Positions 9,516 through 19,628 are shown, counted from the first letter of the stretch. The stretch: 64,000 bases of DNA from Marinobacterium lutimaris (GCF_900108065.1 NZ_FNVQ01000009.1:17762-81761), one strand, 5' to 3'. Numbers and translations: made by a program. The notes: generated by a model not told the origin, from the letters alone.

Positions 9516-9799
9516 AAGCCCAGCTTCCCGCCTCTACCAGCTGAGAAGTTAGGAATATCCTCAGCAGGCATACCCTGCAATGCAAGACCTCTAATCCAGC
9601 GCTCATTCGCTATGTGGAAGTAAACTGTAATTGCTGAAGTGCCAGGACTGAAGGTAGCCTTTCTGGCCACCGTTGCTTGTGCTTCTTGAAGGTTTCCAGC
9701 AAGCATGCTTTTGCGGCTGACGTGATTAAAATTATCAACTAACCCAACAGCGTATGAACACGTTCGTTGCGCGAAATCGACGTGAAGCAGGTTACCCAT
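9509..9799 (-). CDS. Hypothetical protein, 96 residues
   Basis: The ATG at 9799 is chosen because GGAGG lies six bases upstream; a longer frame to 9883 exists but its extra part looks non-coding. The protein (MGNLLHVDFAQRTCSYAVGL) has an FHIANERWIRGLALQGM segment and overlaps the secreted repeat-protein gene by seven bases. Function unknown. Confidence 0.5.
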   Translation of the reverse strand: MGNLLHVDFAQRTCSYAVGLVDNFNHVSRKSMLAGNLQEAQATVARKATFSPGTSAITVYFHIANERWIRGLALQGMPAEDIPNFSAGRGGKLGLC

Positions 9800-10495
9800 A
9801 GTGCCCTCCATAGATGCTTGTGTGCATTCTAGGGCACCCTCAGTGTCTCCGTGTTGGTAATTAGAACATCCAATATGTCCCAATTATTAGGCTGACAGCA
9901 TTCCAGGGGGCGAATGGCCTCCAGACTCTTATCGATCAGATCCACAGCCATTGATTGGACTTCATGACCTTGGGCGAGAATCCCGAAGCAAGTCCTGGTT
10001 GGCACTGCTGAAGTCCCGTTGTAATAGCCGTTTGCAGACGCTCGACTCGTAGTGCGCTATGAGTGCAATCGGCACTTAGCTGACGTTTGGCTCGCAGTGC
10101 TCCATACGAGCTACCGGCACAGAGCGGACGCTCATGAGTCATATAAATGACCGATACCTATGGTTTAGTGCGCACCAAAAATAGGAGCGATTCAGTGTCC
10201 ACCTGAGTACCACAGTCCAGCATACTAATAACAACAAATGGCCCAAGAGAGATATAAGGCACTACAAGAAAGCCGATGTGAAATCTGAGTCAGGACAGGT
10301 GTTTCGGGGCATCATCAGGCAGGTAGCCATTGAGCATGCCTCCATTGGTAACTGGGGTGTATCATCCTTTTTCGGGTGTAGTCCATTATGCTCATTGCAT
10401 ATTGTTACGGATAGTTGCCAAGGGCCGGTAAGACGAGGCACACGCTATACGGAAATAGATCCAATCCCGCATTGCAGTGCGCCGACTCCGTCCCA
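9800..10495. other. Long intergenic region at the left edge of the catabolic cargo
   Basis: Roughly 700 bases with no convincing gene. It contains degenerate tandem repeats (10044-10130) and then a stretch up to the fadB-like stop with no recognisable coding frame or transposon end. The change from mobile-element genes to catabolic genes takes place here, so the cargo junction should lie in this region, but I cannot see an attachment site or insertion sequence. Confidence 0.45.
10044..10130. repeat. Two degenerate 42-bp tandem units
   Basis: The unit at 10044-10085 and the unit at 10089-10130 agree at about 30 of 42 positions, share CTCG, AGTGC and CGGCAC, and are offset by 45 bases. Both contain an imperfect inverted repeat (CTCG near the start, CGAG or GAGTG near the middle). 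They look like relics of a dispersed extragenic repeat rather than a CRISPR, since there are only two units and no spacers. Confidence 0.4.
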
Positions 10496-12637
10496 TTACC
10501 TGTAAAGTATGCCGCTTTTACGAAATGCTTCACGGAAGCTTTGCGGCAACTGGTAGAGTGGTCCGTTTGCTTGGAGAGATTCGACCCGGTCTGCAAAACG
10601 AGAGGCGCCATACTGCTCGATATAACAAAGGGCACCGCCTCGGAATTTCGGAAATCCGAGACCAAGAATCAGTCCCATATCAACCTCTGCAGCGGTGGCC
10701 ACTACCCCCTCACTCAGGCAGAGATAGGACTCCAGGCAGAGCGGTATCATCATCCGATCGATAATCTCTTCATCGCTGATATCGATCGAACGCGTTACCT
10801 TCTCTGAAATCAGCTTCAACGCTTGCTTAGTCGCACGCTTGTCGCGTGCGCCTTTACTGTAGTCGTAGAAACCTGTGCCATTTTTCTGCCCCAAAGCGCC
10901 CTGCTCCAGCAGCCATTCGATGATCGGCTTCTCAGCATGACCCATCCGTTCAGGATAGCCCTCTTGCAACACCTGATCTGCGTGCACCATGGTGTCCAGA
11001 CCGATGACGTCCGCCAGATAAGCCGGACCCATCGGCCAGCCGAATGCTTCCATAACCCGGTCGATGCGCTGGAAGTCGACACCGTCATGTAGCAGGCGGT
11101 TAAACGCGTTGAAGTACGGGAACAGTACACGGTTAACCAGGAATCCTGGACAGTCGTTGACGACAATCGGCACCTTACCAAGGCTCAATGCGTAGCTTAG
11201 CGTCGACGCGATTGTCTCATCACTGCTCTGCTTACCCCGAATCACCTCCACCAGCGGCATCAGTGGAACCGGATTGAAGAAGTGCATACCGCAGAACTGT
11301 TGGGGCCGCTTCAACCCTTTTGCTAGCTGGGTAATGGATATTGTTGAAGTATTTGAGGTCAGAATTACACCATCCGCGAATTTCGACTCGGTCTCCTGCA
11401 ACACCGATGATTTCACCGCCTCGTTTTCAACTACCGCCTCTACCACCAGATCAACATCGGCAAGCAACGTGTAGTCCAGAGTCGTTGCGATCCGCTCAAT
11501 GCAGGCAACCTCCTGCTCCACGCTGAGGCGCCCTCTCTCAACCTGCTTGTCAAACAGCCCATGTGCGGTTGAGATACCTAGATCCAGCGCCTCCTGACGA
11601 ATATCCTTGAGCACCACCGGGGTACCGCTTAGCGCAGACTGGTAGGCGATACCGCCTCCCATGATACCCGCTCCGAGAACGGCTGCCTTTTTCACCGGTT
11701 TCACAGCACCAGGGGCCTGCTTGGCGCGCTGGTACACACGCTGTTCGTTAATGAACAGCCCCACCAGGCTTTCCGCTTCACTCGATCGGGCAAGCTTAGC
11801 GAAACACTCTTTCTCTCGCAGCAGCGCTTTATCGAAGTCTAATCCCGCATGTCCAGCCACCAACTCGACGATATGACCGGCAGCCGGGTACTGCGGACTC
11901 AGGTACTTGGCAAAGCGCTCGGTGAAAGTAGTGATATGTTCATTGATGGCGGGATCCTGGGCACTCAACGAGGCTTTTTTCCATGGCCGGGCGGTGCGCC
12001 AGTCAATCTCCATGGAGACAAGGCGCTCGAGATGAGCCAAGGCAACAGAGTGCAACTCGTCATCATCAACCGCAGAGGATGCGATTCCAAGCTCCACAGC
12101 TCGCTGCGCCTTGATCGGGTTGCCAGAGACCATCATATCGAGTGCTGGTATGGAACCGACCAGACGACTGAGACGCACAGTGCCGCCCCAACCTGGGCAG
12201 ATACCCAGTTTGACTTCCGGTAACCCGACGCGGGTTGAGGTCGTCATAATGCGAGCATCGGCGAGCAACGCCAACTCCAGTCCTCCGCCCAGTGCCATAC
12301 CATTCACCGCAGCAACGCTGGGGAACGGCAGGCTTTCAATCCGGCAGAATAGTGCATGAGCTTTATCCAGCCATTCATCTAACACACCGTTACCCTGGGT
12401 GAAAAAAGTGGGAAACTCGAACACATCCGCACCCACGACAAAAGTCGATTTGGCGCTTCTGATCAGCAACCCCTTTACATCGGGATCTGATTCAAGCTGT
12501 GTCACCGCCCTATCAAGTTCAGCCAGCGCTGCCTGGTTGAGTGAGTTCGCCGAGCTGCTCTGTTTATCGAGTACAAGCTCAACCAATCCCGATTTACCGG
12601 TCAACGGTTTGAGCCTCAACGTATTGCCACTGTACAT
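10496..12637 (-). CDS. fadB: FadB-like enoyl-CoA hydratase/3-hydroxyacyl-CoA dehydrogenase
   Basis: A 713-residue bifunctional protein. The N-terminal crotonase domain has the oxyanion segment (SAKSTFVVGAD) and both catalytic glutamates, Glu121 in GGGLELAL and Glu141 in GLPEVKLG. The C-terminal NAD domain starts with the GAGIMGGG nucleotide loop near residue 322 and has the His452/Glu464 pair (MHFFNP, LVEVI). In this operon it would hydrate crotonyl-CoA and oxidise 3-hydroxybutyryl-CoA to acetoacetyl-CoA. It is the last gene of the six-gene operon; no FadA-type thiolase follows, so thiolysis must come from elsewhere. GAGGAGA precedes the ATG. Confidence 0.92.
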   Translation of the reverse strand: MYSGNTLRLKPLTGKSGLVELVLDKQSSSANSLNQAALAELDRAVTQLESDPDVKGLLIRSAKSTFVVGADVFEFPTFFTQGNGVLDEWLDKAHALFCRIESLPFPSVAAVNGMALGGGLELALLADARIMTTSTRVGLPEVKLGICPGWGGTVRLSRLVGSIPALDMMVSGNPIKAQRAVELGIASSAVDDDELHSVALAHLERLVSMEIDWRTARPWKKASLSAQDPAINEHITTFTERFAKYLSPQYPAAGHIVELVAGHAGLDFDKALLREKECFAKLARSSEAESLVGLFINEQRVYQRAKQAPGAVKPVKKAAVLGAGIMGGGIAYQSALSGTPVVLKDIRQEALDLGISTAHGLFDKQVERGRLSVEQEVACIERIATTLDYTLLADVDLVVEAVVENEAVKSSVLQETESKFADGVILTSNTSTISITQLAKGLKRPQQFCGMHFFNPVPLMPLVEVIRGKQSSDETIASTLSYALSLGKVPIVVNDCPGFLVNRVLFPYFNAFNRLLHDGVDFQRIDRVMEAFGWPMGPAYLADVIGLDTMVHADQVLQEGYPERMGHAEKPIIEWLLEQGALGQKNGTGFYDYSKGARDKRATKQALKLISEKVTRSIDISDEEIIDRMMIPLCLESYLCLSEGVVATAAEVDMGLILGLGFPKFRGGALCYIEQYGASRFADRVESLQANGPLYQLPQSFREAFRKSGILYR

Positions 12638-12702
12638 CTATCTCTCCTCATTATTATTCTCTTGTCCGCCGTCAGATAGCGTCTAGCAACCCACATGGGG
12701 CC

Positions 12703-14361
12703 TTACATATTCGGATAGTTGGGACCGCCGGCCCCCTCAGGCACTGCCCAGGTGATATTCTGGGCCGGGTCCTTGATGTCACAGGTTTTGCAGTGCACGC
12801 AGTTCTGTGCATTGATCTGGAAGCGCGGACCCGATGCCTCTTCGACTATTTCGTACACCCCCGCCGGGCAGTAGCGCTGAGCCGGTTCTGCGAAGGTCGG
12901 CAGGTTCTGCTGCAGCGGGATATCCGGGTTCTTCAGCTTCAAGTGGCAGGGCTGATCCTCTTCGTGGTTAGTGTTGGAGATAAACACCGAGGAGAGCTTG
13001 TCGAAGCTGAGCTTGCCGTCCGGCTTCGGGTAGTCGATCTGTTTGCACTGGTCGGCCGGTTTGAGCTGGGCGTAGTCCGGTTTGTCATCGTGCAGGGTGA
13101 TCGGCAGCTTGCCGCCGAAGAGGTTCTGATCGATAAAGTTGAAGGCGCCACCGAGGATCGGACCGAACTTGTGCATCGCCGGGCCAAAGTTACGGGAGCG
13201 GAACAGCTCGTCATAGGCCCAGCTGGCTTCGAATTTGTCCGTGAAGCTGCTCAGTTCTGAGCCGCCTTCATTACCAGCGGCAATCGCTTCAAATACCGCT
13301 TCGGCGGCCAGCATGCCGGACTTCATGGCGGTGTGCGTGCCCTTGATCTTGCTGAAGTTGAGAGTGCCTGCGTTGCAGCCGATCAGCAGACCACCGGGGA
13401 ATGTCATTTTCGGCAGTGCGTTGAAACCGCCCTTGGTGATGGCGCGGGCGCCATAGGCCACACGCTTGCCGCCTTCGAGATGCTCGGCCAGCACCGGGTG
13501 ATGCTTCAGGCGCTGGAACTCGTCGAACGGGCTGAGCCAGGGGTTTGTGTAGTTGAGGTCGACGATCAGGCCCACCACTGCCTGGTTATTCTCCAGGTGA
13601 TAAAGGAAGAAACCTCCGGTCGTGTCACCTTCAAGCGGCCAGCCGGAACCGTGAACCACCAGACCCGGCTTGTGCTTGGCCGGATCGATATCCCAAAGCT
13701 CCTTTAGGCCGATACCGTAGTGCTGGGCGTCAGCCTCGTTATCAAGCTTGAACTGCTCGATCAGCTGCTTGCCGAGATGACCGCGGCAGCCTTCTGCGAA
13801 CAGGGTGTACTTGGCGTGCAGCTCCATCCCTTGCATGTAGTTGGGGCCCTGCTCACCGGCGGCGGTGATACCCATATCACCGGTGGCTATGCCTTTGACT
13901 GAACCATCGTCATTAAACAGGATTTCTGCAGCGGCAAAGCCGGGGAAGATCTCCACGCCCAGGCCTTCCGCCTGTTCCGCCAGCCAGCGGCAGACGTTGC
14001 CGAGACTGACCACGTAGTTGTTCAGATCCTGACCTGTGTTGTGCATGGTCTTGGGAATCAGTGCGTTGGGCAGTTTTTTGGCTGCCGTATCGCTTTTCAG
14101 CAGGTAGAGCTCATCCGAGGTCACCAGCATATTCAGCGGTGCGCCCATTTCTTTCCAGTCCGGGAAGAGTTCATCCATGGCGCGGGATTCGATCACCGCG
14201 CCGGAGAGGATGTGTGCTCCCACCTCGGAACCCTTCTCGACCACGCAGACCGTCAGCTCCTGTTCTGCTTCCTGAGCCTGTTGCATCAAGCGACAGGCGG
14301 CGGACAGGCCCGCAACGCCTGCACCGACGATGACGACATCAAATTCCATGGATTCACGCAT
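12703..14361 (-). CDS. Electron-transfer flavoprotein:ubiquinone oxidoreductase
   Basis: A 552-residue protein of normal length for ETF-QO. The FAD loop VVIVGAGVAGLSAACRL lies at the N-terminus, and the C-terminus has the [4Fe-4S] ferredoxin-like segment with YCPAGVY and NCVHCKTCDI. It passes electrons from reduced ETF to the quinone pool at the inner membrane. Placement directly after etfBA lets the cargo couple acyl-CoA dehydrogenation to respiration independently of host copies. Gaps to neighbours are 29 and 65 bases. Confidence 0.95.
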   Translation of the reverse strand: MRESMEFDVVIVGAGVAGLSAACRLMQQAQEAEQELTVCVVEKGSEVGAHILSGAVIESRAMDELFPDWKEMGAPLNMLVTSDELYLLKSDTAAKKLPNALIPKTMHNTGQDLNNYVVSLGNVCRWLAEQAEGLGVEIFPGFAAAEILFNDDGSVKGIATGDMGITAAGEQGPNYMQGMELHAKYTLFAEGCRGHLGKQLIEQFKLDNEADAQHYGIGLKELWDIDPAKHKPGLVVHGSGWPLEGDTTGGFFLYHLENNQAVVGLIVDLNYTNPWLSPFDEFQRLKHHPVLAEHLEGGKRVAYGARAITKGGFNALPKMTFPGGLLIGCNAGTLNFSKIKGTHTAMKSGMLAAEAVFEAIAAGNEGGSELSSFTDKFEASWAYDELFRSRNFGPAMHKFGPILGGAFNFIDQNLFGGKLPITLHDDKPDYAQLKPADQCKQIDYPKPDGKLSFDKLSSVFISNTNHEEDQPCHLKLKNPDIPLQQNLPTFAEPAQRYCPAGVYEIVEEASGPRFQINAQNCVHCKTCDIKDPAQNITWAVPEGAGGPNYPNM

Positions 14362-14390
14362 GGCGTACTCCTATTTCAGCGGGTGTCGGG

Positions 14391-15320
14391 TTATAGCTTC
14401 TCAGCCAGCTCCGGCAGCGCTTGGAACAGGTCAGCCACCAGACCATAGTCAGCGATCTGGAAGATCGGCGCTTCCTCGTCCTTATTGATCGCCACGATTA
14501 CCTTAGACTCCTTCATCCCCGCCAGGTGCTGGATCGCACCGGAGATACCCACGGCGATATACAGCTCAGGCGCGACGATTTTGCCGGTCTGCCCCACCTG
14601 CAGGTCGTTGCTGACAAAACCGGCATCCACCGCGGCACGGGAGGCACCAATGGCGGCACCGAGCTTGTCGGCCACGCTATCTAGCAGGGCAAAGTTCTCG
14701 CCGGTCCCCATACCGCGACCACCGGAGATGATGACGCGGGCACTGGCCAGATCGGGACGGTCGGACTTGGCCATCTCTTCGCTGACAAAGGCGGAGGTGC
14801 CAGCATCGCAGGCAGTCGTGATGGCGTTGACGATGGCACTGCTCCCCTCAGTGGCAGCGGCATCGAACGCCGATGCGCGCACGGTGATTACCTTGACCTC
14901 GTCCAGCGACTGCACGGTGGCGATAGCGTTACCGGCATAGATCGGGCGTTTGAAGGTGTCGGCGGACTCCACAGCGGTGATCTCACTAATCTGGCCCACA
15001 TCGAGCAGGGCCGCCACACGGGGCATCAGGTCCTTGCCTGTAGTACCGGCCGGAGCCAGGATGTGACTGAAGCCGGCCGCCTGTTCGACCACCAGTGCGG
15101 CCAGATTCTCGGCCAGTGCCTTGTCGTAGACCGGATTGTCAGCCAGAAGGACATTGCTTACCCCAGCCGCCTTGGCGGCATCGTCCGCCACGGCAGCGCA
15201 GCCGCTGCCCGCCACCAACACAGTAATATCGCCGCCGATCTGCTGAGCTGCGGTCAACGCGTTCAGGGTGCCCGGATTGAGGGTCTGATTGTCGTGTTCT
15301 GCAATAAGTAGAATGCTCAT
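14391..15320 (-). CDS. etfA: Electron transfer flavoprotein alpha subunit
   Basis: A 309-residue ETF alpha subunit. The C-terminal FAD-binding domain carries VISGGRGMGTGENF, GASRAAVDAGF, QVGQTGKIVAPELYIAVGIS and the AINKDEEAPIFQIADYG signature. It pairs with EtfB to take electrons from the glutaryl-CoA dehydrogenase encoded in the same operon. It begins ten bases after etfB ends. No missing motif. Confidence 0.96.
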   Translation of the reverse strand: MSILLIAEHDNQTLNPGTLNALTAAQQIGGDITVLVAGSGCAAVADDAAKAAGVSNVLLADNPVYDKALAENLAALVVEQAAGFSHILAPAGTTGKDLMPRVAALLDVGQISEITAVESADTFKRPIYAGNAIATVQSLDEVKVITVRASAFDAAATEGSSAIVNAITTACDAGTSAFVSEEMAKSDRPDLASARVIISGGRGMGTGENFALLDSVADKLGAAIGASRAAVDAGFVSNDLQVGQTGKIVAPELYIAVGISGAIQHLAGMKESKVIVAINKDEEAPIFQIADYGLVADLFQALPELAEKL

Positions 15321-15330
15321 ATTCGTCCCC

Positions 15331-16080
15331 TCAGATCACTTTCGCTTCGTTTTTAAGCTTGTCCACCAACGCATCCACGCTGTCTACCTTAATACCGGCC
15401 TGACGGCTGGCCGGCGTTTCCACCTTCAACAACCGGCTGTGCTGCTTCAACTCCACACTTAGATCAGCCGGGGTCTTAACCTCGAGGGGCTTGCGCTTGG
15501 CCTTCATGATATCGGGCAGCTTGGCATAACGCGGCTCATTCAGACGCAGGTCGGTGGTCACGATGGCCGGCAGGACCAGCTCGACGGTTTTCAGGCCGCA
15601 GTCCACTTCACGGGTTACCATAGCCTTCTCACCTTCGACCTTCACTTCGGACGCGAAGGTGCCCTGGGGACGACCGGTCAGCGCCGCGAGCATCTGGCCG
15701 GTCTGGTTGTTGTCGACATCGATCGACTGCTTGCCGAGGATCGTCAGGCCCGGCTGCTCGGCTTCCACCACCCTGGCCAGGAGTTTGGCCACGTTGAGCG
15801 GCTCCGGCAGATCATCGCACTCGATCTGGATAGCGCGGTCGGCGCCAAGCGCCAGCGCGGTACGTAGCTGCTCCTGAACCGCTTTCGGTCCGATGGAGGC
15901 GACCACTACCTCGGAGGCGATACCCGCTTCCTTCAGGCGGATCGCCTCTTCCACGGCGATCTCGCAGAAGGGATTGAGAGCCATTTTGACGTTAGCCAGG
16001 TCCACATCGGTGTTGTCGGCTTTGACCCGTACCTTGACGTTGTAATCGATAACGCGTTTTACACTTACCAGTACTTTCAT
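15331..16080 (-). CDS. etfB: Electron transfer flavoprotein beta subunit
   Basis: A 249-residue ETF beta subunit with the family opening ([20 protein letters not shown]), the [16 protein letters not shown] segment and GADRAIQIE. It forms the AMP-binding half of the ETF dimer. It lies between the CoA-transferase gene (34-base gap) and etfA (10-base gap), consistent with one transcript. Confidence 0.96.
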   Translation of the reverse strand: MKVLVSVKRVIDYNVKVRVKADNTDVDLANVKMALNPFCEIAVEEAIRLKEAGIASEVVVASIGPKAVQEQLRTALALGADRAIQIECDDLPEPLNVAKLLARVVEAEQPGLTILGKQSIDVDNNQTGQMLAALTGRPQGTFASEVKVEGEKAMVTREVDCGLKTVELVLPAIVTTDLRLNEPRYAKLPDIMKAKRKPLEVKTPADLSVELKQHSRLLKVETPASRQAGIKVDSVDALVDKLKNEAKVI

Positions 16081-16114
16081 AACGTACCTTTCCTCAAAAA
16101 ATCAGCCCGACGCC

Positions 16115-17350
16115 TTAACGGATCACACCTTTCGCTTCCAGGGTATCCAGTTGCTCTTTGCGCTTGGGTAAGAGTCTCTCCGTCCGCTCAGGTAACAATC
16201 TCTCTAGCACCTCGCGGGTATGCTCACCCAGTTGCGGTGGCGGCAAATCGGAGTTCACGTGCAGGTTATCGAAGCGGACAGGGTTGCTGACCAGAGACAC
16301 CTCTCCCGCCTCGGCGTGAGGTAAGTTGAGTTTCATGCCTCGGTGCTGAACCTGGGGATCGGAAAACACCTGTTCGATGCTGTTGATTGGACCACAGGGC
16401 ACGCTTTCACACTCCAGCTCACTTAGCCAGAACTGGGACGGTTTGGATTTGATCAATTCTTCTATTTGCGGCACCAACAGAGTGCGGTTTTCGACGCGAC
16501 TGCGGTTAGTGGAAAAACGTTGGTCCTGAGCCAGTTCGGGGCTACCGGCAACGGCACAGAAACGTTGAAACTGGGTGTCGTTTCCAACAGCCAGGATGAT
16601 ATGGCCATCCGCGGTCGCGAACGCCTGATAGGGCACGATATTGGGGTGGGAGTTACCCAGGCGTCCCGGGGACTGTCCGGAGGTCAGGTAGTTCAACGCC
16701 TGGTTGGCGAGAACGCCTACCTGTACATCCAGCAAAGACACGTCTATCCATGCCCCCTCGCCGGTACGATCACGACCAATTAGCGCCGACAAAATGGAAG
16801 TGGCGGCGTACATACCGGTAAACAGATCAACAACCGCGACTCCGACTTTTACCGGCCCGCCTCCGGGCTCACTATCTGGCTTACCGGTTATTCCCATAAG
16901 ACCGCCCATGCCCTGCAACAGGAAATCGTATCCCGCCCGTTTCGCATAGGGGCCGTCCTGGCCGAATCCGGTGATCGAGCAGTAGATCAGATCGGGCTTT
17001 ACCGACTTCAGGCTTTCATAATCCAGCCCATAGCGCTTAAGCCCGCCAACCTTGAAGTTCTCCAGTACCACGTCGCAGTTTTTTACCAGATCGCGAACCA
17101 GCGCCTGTCCTTCCAGTTGTGCGATATCAATCGCGACCGATTGCTTCCCTCGATTGGCACACAAGTAGTACGCAGCATCACCGGTATCACCCAGAAAGGG
17201 AGGCCCCCAACCGCGAGTATCATCACCGCGCTCTGGGTGCTCGATTTTGATCACCTCGGCCCCCATGTCGGCCAGATGTTGAGAACACCAAGGACCCGCC
17301 AGGATGCGGGAGAGATCGAGTACGCGAATTCCGGACAGAGGCTTGTTCAT
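16115..17350 (-). CDS. Class III CoA-transferase (CaiB/BaiF family), probable glutarate activation
   Basis: A 411-residue family III CoA-transferase. It has the N-terminal LDLSRILAGPWCSQHLADMG and IKIEHPERGDDTRGWGPP segments and the expected catalytic Asp at residue 175 (GVAVVDLFTGMYA). Next to glutaryl-CoA dehydrogenase this type usually moves CoA from succinyl-CoA (or similar) to glutarate; that substrate is inferred from context. The C-terminus has an unusual eight-residue tandem duplication (ERLLPERT then ERLLPKRK), also visible in the DNA, probably harmless. Confidence 0.88.
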   Translation of the reverse strand: MNKPLSGIRVLDLSRILAGPWCSQHLADMGAEVIKIEHPERGDDTRGWGPPFLGDTGDAAYYLCANRGKQSVAIDIAQLEGQALVRDLVKNCDVVLENFKVGGLKRYGLDYESLKSVKPDLIYCSITGFGQDGPYAKRAGYDFLLQGMGGLMGITGKPDSEPGGGPVKVGVAVVDLFTGMYAATSILSALIGRDRTGEGAWIDVSLLDVQVGVLANQALNYLTSGQSPGRLGNSHPNIVPYQAFATADGHIILAVGNDTQFQRFCAVAGSPELAQDQRFSTNRSRVENRTLLVPQIEELIKSKPSQFWLSELECESVPCGPINSIEQVFSDPQVQHRGMKLNLPHAEAGEVSLVSNPVRFDNLHVNSDLPPPQLGEHTREVLERLLPERTERLLPKRKEQLDTLEAKGVIR

Positions 17351-17405
17351 CTTATTTCCTCCAGCATAAAGGGAGGCCCCAGCCTCCCCATAACATCACA
17401 GGCGG

Positions 17406-18593
17406 TTAGCAGAACGCTTGCAGACCTGTTTGAGCGCGACCCAAGATCAACGCATGGACATCATGAGTCCCCTCGTAGGTGTTCACCGATTCAAGGTTGA
17501 CCATATGACGCATAACACCGAACTCATCGGAGATACCATTGCCACCATGCATATCACGCGCGATACGAGCTATTTCCAACGCTTTCCCGCAGTTGTTACG
17601 CTTGATCAACGACACCATCTCCGGTGCCCAGTTGCCGCTATCCATCAGACGACCGACCTGCAATGCGGCCTGCAGACCCAGAGTGATTTCGGTTTGCATA
17701 TTGGCCAGCTTTAGCTGAACCAGCTGATTGGCGGCCAGAGGACGACCGAACTGCTTACGATCCAAGGTGTACTGACGCGCCGCATGCCAGCAGAACTCCG
17801 CCGCACCCAAGGTGCCCCAGGCAATACCGTAACGGGCTTTGTTGAGGCAGCCGAACGGACCGGACAAACCACTTGCGTTAGGCAACAGGTTCTCCTCCGG
17901 CACAAACGCCTCGTCGAGGACGATCTCACCGGTAATTGATGCGCGCAGGCTCAACTTGCCTTCGATCTTCGGTGTAGAGAAACCCTCGGTACCGCGCTCG
18001 ACGATAAAGCCGCGAATTTTGCCCTCATGCGCCTCAGACTTGGCCCAAACAACGGCAATGTCAGCGATCGGACTGTTGGTGATCCACATCTTCTGACCGG
18101 TTAGCAGATAACCGCCATCGACCTTCTTGGCGCGGGTGATCATCGAGCCCGGGTCAGAGCCGTGATCGGGTTCAGTCAGCCCGAAGCAACCAACGATTTC
18201 ACCGGTGGCCAGTTTGGGCAGGAACTTCTGCTTCTGCTCTTCAGAGCCGTAACTCTCGATGGGAAACATCACCAGGGAGGACTGCACGCTCATCGCTGAG
18301 CGGTAACCTGAATCGACACGCTCCACTTCACGGGCGATCAGGCCGTAAGCCACATGGTTCAAACCGGCACCGCCGTACTCCTCGGCCACAGTTGCGCCGA
18401 GCAGGCCCATCTCGCCCATCTCACTCATGATGTTGCGGTCAAAACGCTCTTCACGGTATGCACTAAGCACCCGCGGCTGCAGCTCGTTCTGGCAATAGGC
18501 CCGTGCGGCCTCACTGATCTGACGTTCATCTTCCGTCAGCTGTTGATCAAGAAGCAGCGGATCGTCCCAGTTAAAGCTTGAGGAGTGTGACAT
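17406..18593 (-). CDS. gcdH: Glutaryl-CoA dehydrogenase-type acyl-CoA dehydrogenase
   Basis: A 395-residue flavoprotein closely resembling Gcd[19 protein letters not shown] at the start, [14 protein letters not shown] and [13 protein letters not shown] in the middle, and the catalytic Glu within [19 protein letters not shown]. It oxidises and decarboxylates glutaryl-CoA to crotonyl-CoA, giving electrons to ETF. It is the first gene of the minus-strand operon, with GGAG before the ATG and a divergent GntR regulator 195 bases away. Confidence 0.94.
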   Translation of the reverse strand: MSHSSSFNWDDPLLLDQQLTEDERQISEAARAYCQNELQPRVLSAYREERFDRNIMSEMGEMGLLGATVAEEYGGAGLNHVAYGLIAREVERVDSGYRSAMSVQSSLVMFPIESYGSEEQKQKFLPKLATGEIVGCFGLTEPDHGSDPGSMITRAKKVDGGYLLTGQKMWITNSPIADIAVVWAKSEAHEGKIRGFIVERGTEGFSTPKIEGKLSLRASITGEIVLDEAFVPEENLLPNASGLSGPFGCLNKARYGIAWGTLGAAEFCWHAARQYTLDRKQFGRPLAANQLVQLKLANMQTEITLGLQAALQVGRLMDSGNWAPEMVSLIKRNNCGKALEIARIARDMHGGNGISDEFGVMRHMVNLESVNTYEGTHDVHALILGRAQTGLQAFC

Positions 18594-18788
18594 TTTTTTA
18601 ATCTCCGTAACCTGTGTCCCATCCGTTCGAACCCCAACGTCCGAACCAATATATTCGAATTAGAGTAGCGGCACCTTAGAAAGAGACCGTTTATTATATT
18701 TATACTAATAAATAGAATAATACAACCAAGTCGCCAACAAGATCTGTTTATGGCAGGATGAGCTCCCACCGGAGGTAGCAATACAGAG
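18594..18788. promoter_or_regulatory. Divergent promoter region gcdH operon / GntR regulator
   Basis: A 195-base region, AT-rich in its middle (about 18,690-18,720), must hold promoters for both the glutaryl-CoA operon and the regulator gene. It contains the palindrome ATTCGAAT (18655-18662), with TTCGAA also 18 or so bases earlier. These could be operator halves for the neighbouring FCD regulator, but no firm -35/-10 assignment is possible. Confidence 0.4.
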
Positions 18789-19550
18789 ATGCAAGAGAAA
18801 AAATTCAGCGCGCCGAAGCGAGTTAAACGTGCCGATCAGATCGTCGAGTCAGTCAAACGTTGGGTCGCCATCAACGGCAAACAACCAGGGGACCGGTTGC
18901 CAAACGAGCGTGAATTGATGGAACAGTTTGACTGCTCCAAAGGCACCGTCAGAGAGGCGTTAAAGTCACTGGAGGTTCAGGGACTTGTCTCGATCCGCAC
19001 TGGCCCCAACGGAGGCGCGACGCTGGAACGCGTACCCTACGAGAAAGCCAGCGAGCTACTGCGCAACTTCCTGCATTTCGAACAACCCTCCGGCCCGGAA
19101 ATCTACGCGCTACGCACACTGATCGAGCCCGAGATTGCAGCACTTGCCACCCCGAAACTGAACACTGAAGATCTGGCGCAGCTGGAATCTCTGGTCAAAC
19201 GTTGCGAGAGCGCTCCCCAAACATTCGAAGAGCGTATAGAGCAACGCATCGCAGAACTGGAGTTTCATGTTCTGCTCGCACAACGCTGTGACAACGCCAT
19301 GCTCGCGTTCATTGGTCGCTTCGTAAACGACATGATCCGCGACCTGGTAATCTTCAAGAAATCGGCACTGCCCGAGCAACATGAGTTCTCCTGCGCCAAT
19401 CTGAAATACCATCAACAGCTGCTGCAGGCGTTCCATGACAGAGATGCCAGCCGGGCCCGCGCGCTGATGCTGGAGCATATGCAGTCGGCCGAACAGTTCA
19501 ATCGCGAGCTGGAAGGCCAGCTGAACCAGCACTTTTTAACGCCACAATAA
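18789..19550 (+). CDS. GntR-family regulator, FCD (FadR) subfamily
   Basis: A 253-residue regulator with an N-terminal winged helix (PGDRLPNERELMEQF, CSKGTVREALKSLEVQGL) and a C-terminal FCD ligand-binding domain (EIYALRTLIEPEIAALA; His residues in EFHVLLAQ and KYHQQLL would coordinate metal). Such proteins respond to small carboxylates or acyl-CoAs. Divergent placement makes it the likely controller of the glutaryl-CoA operon. GGAGGT lies 11 bases before the ATG. Confidence 0.88.
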   Translation: MQEKKFSAPKRVKRADQIVESVKRWVAINGKQPGDRLPNERELMEQFDCSKGTVREALKSLEVQGLVSIRTGPNGGATLERVPYEKASELLRNFLHFEQPSGPEIYALRTLIEPEIAALATPKLNTEDLAQLESLVKRCESAPQTFEERIEQRIAELEFHVLLAQRCDNAMLAFIGRFVNDMIRDLVIFKKSALPEQHEFSCANLKYHQQLLQAFHDRDASRARALMLEHMQSAEQFNRELEGQLNQHFLTPQ

Positions 19551-19628
19551 GGACACGCCTGGTGCCATGATCAGTGACGGGGACCGCGACAGCACAAGTT
19601 CCCGTCAGAAACGCCAAACAGACAAGCT

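Noticed and set aside
10044..10130. Possible CRISPR array
   Set aside because: Only two poorly matching units and no unique spacers; no cas1/cas2 in the window. The Cas4-like pair at 62.4 kb is not next to any repeat array.
9936..10142. Minus-strand frame of 68 codons
   Set aside because: It reads through the degenerate tandem repeats, and the composition is not protein-like.
18655..18662. ATTCGAAT as a definite regulator site
   Set aside because: An eight-base palindrome in AT-rich DNA is weak evidence alone; kept as a possibility in the promoter entry.
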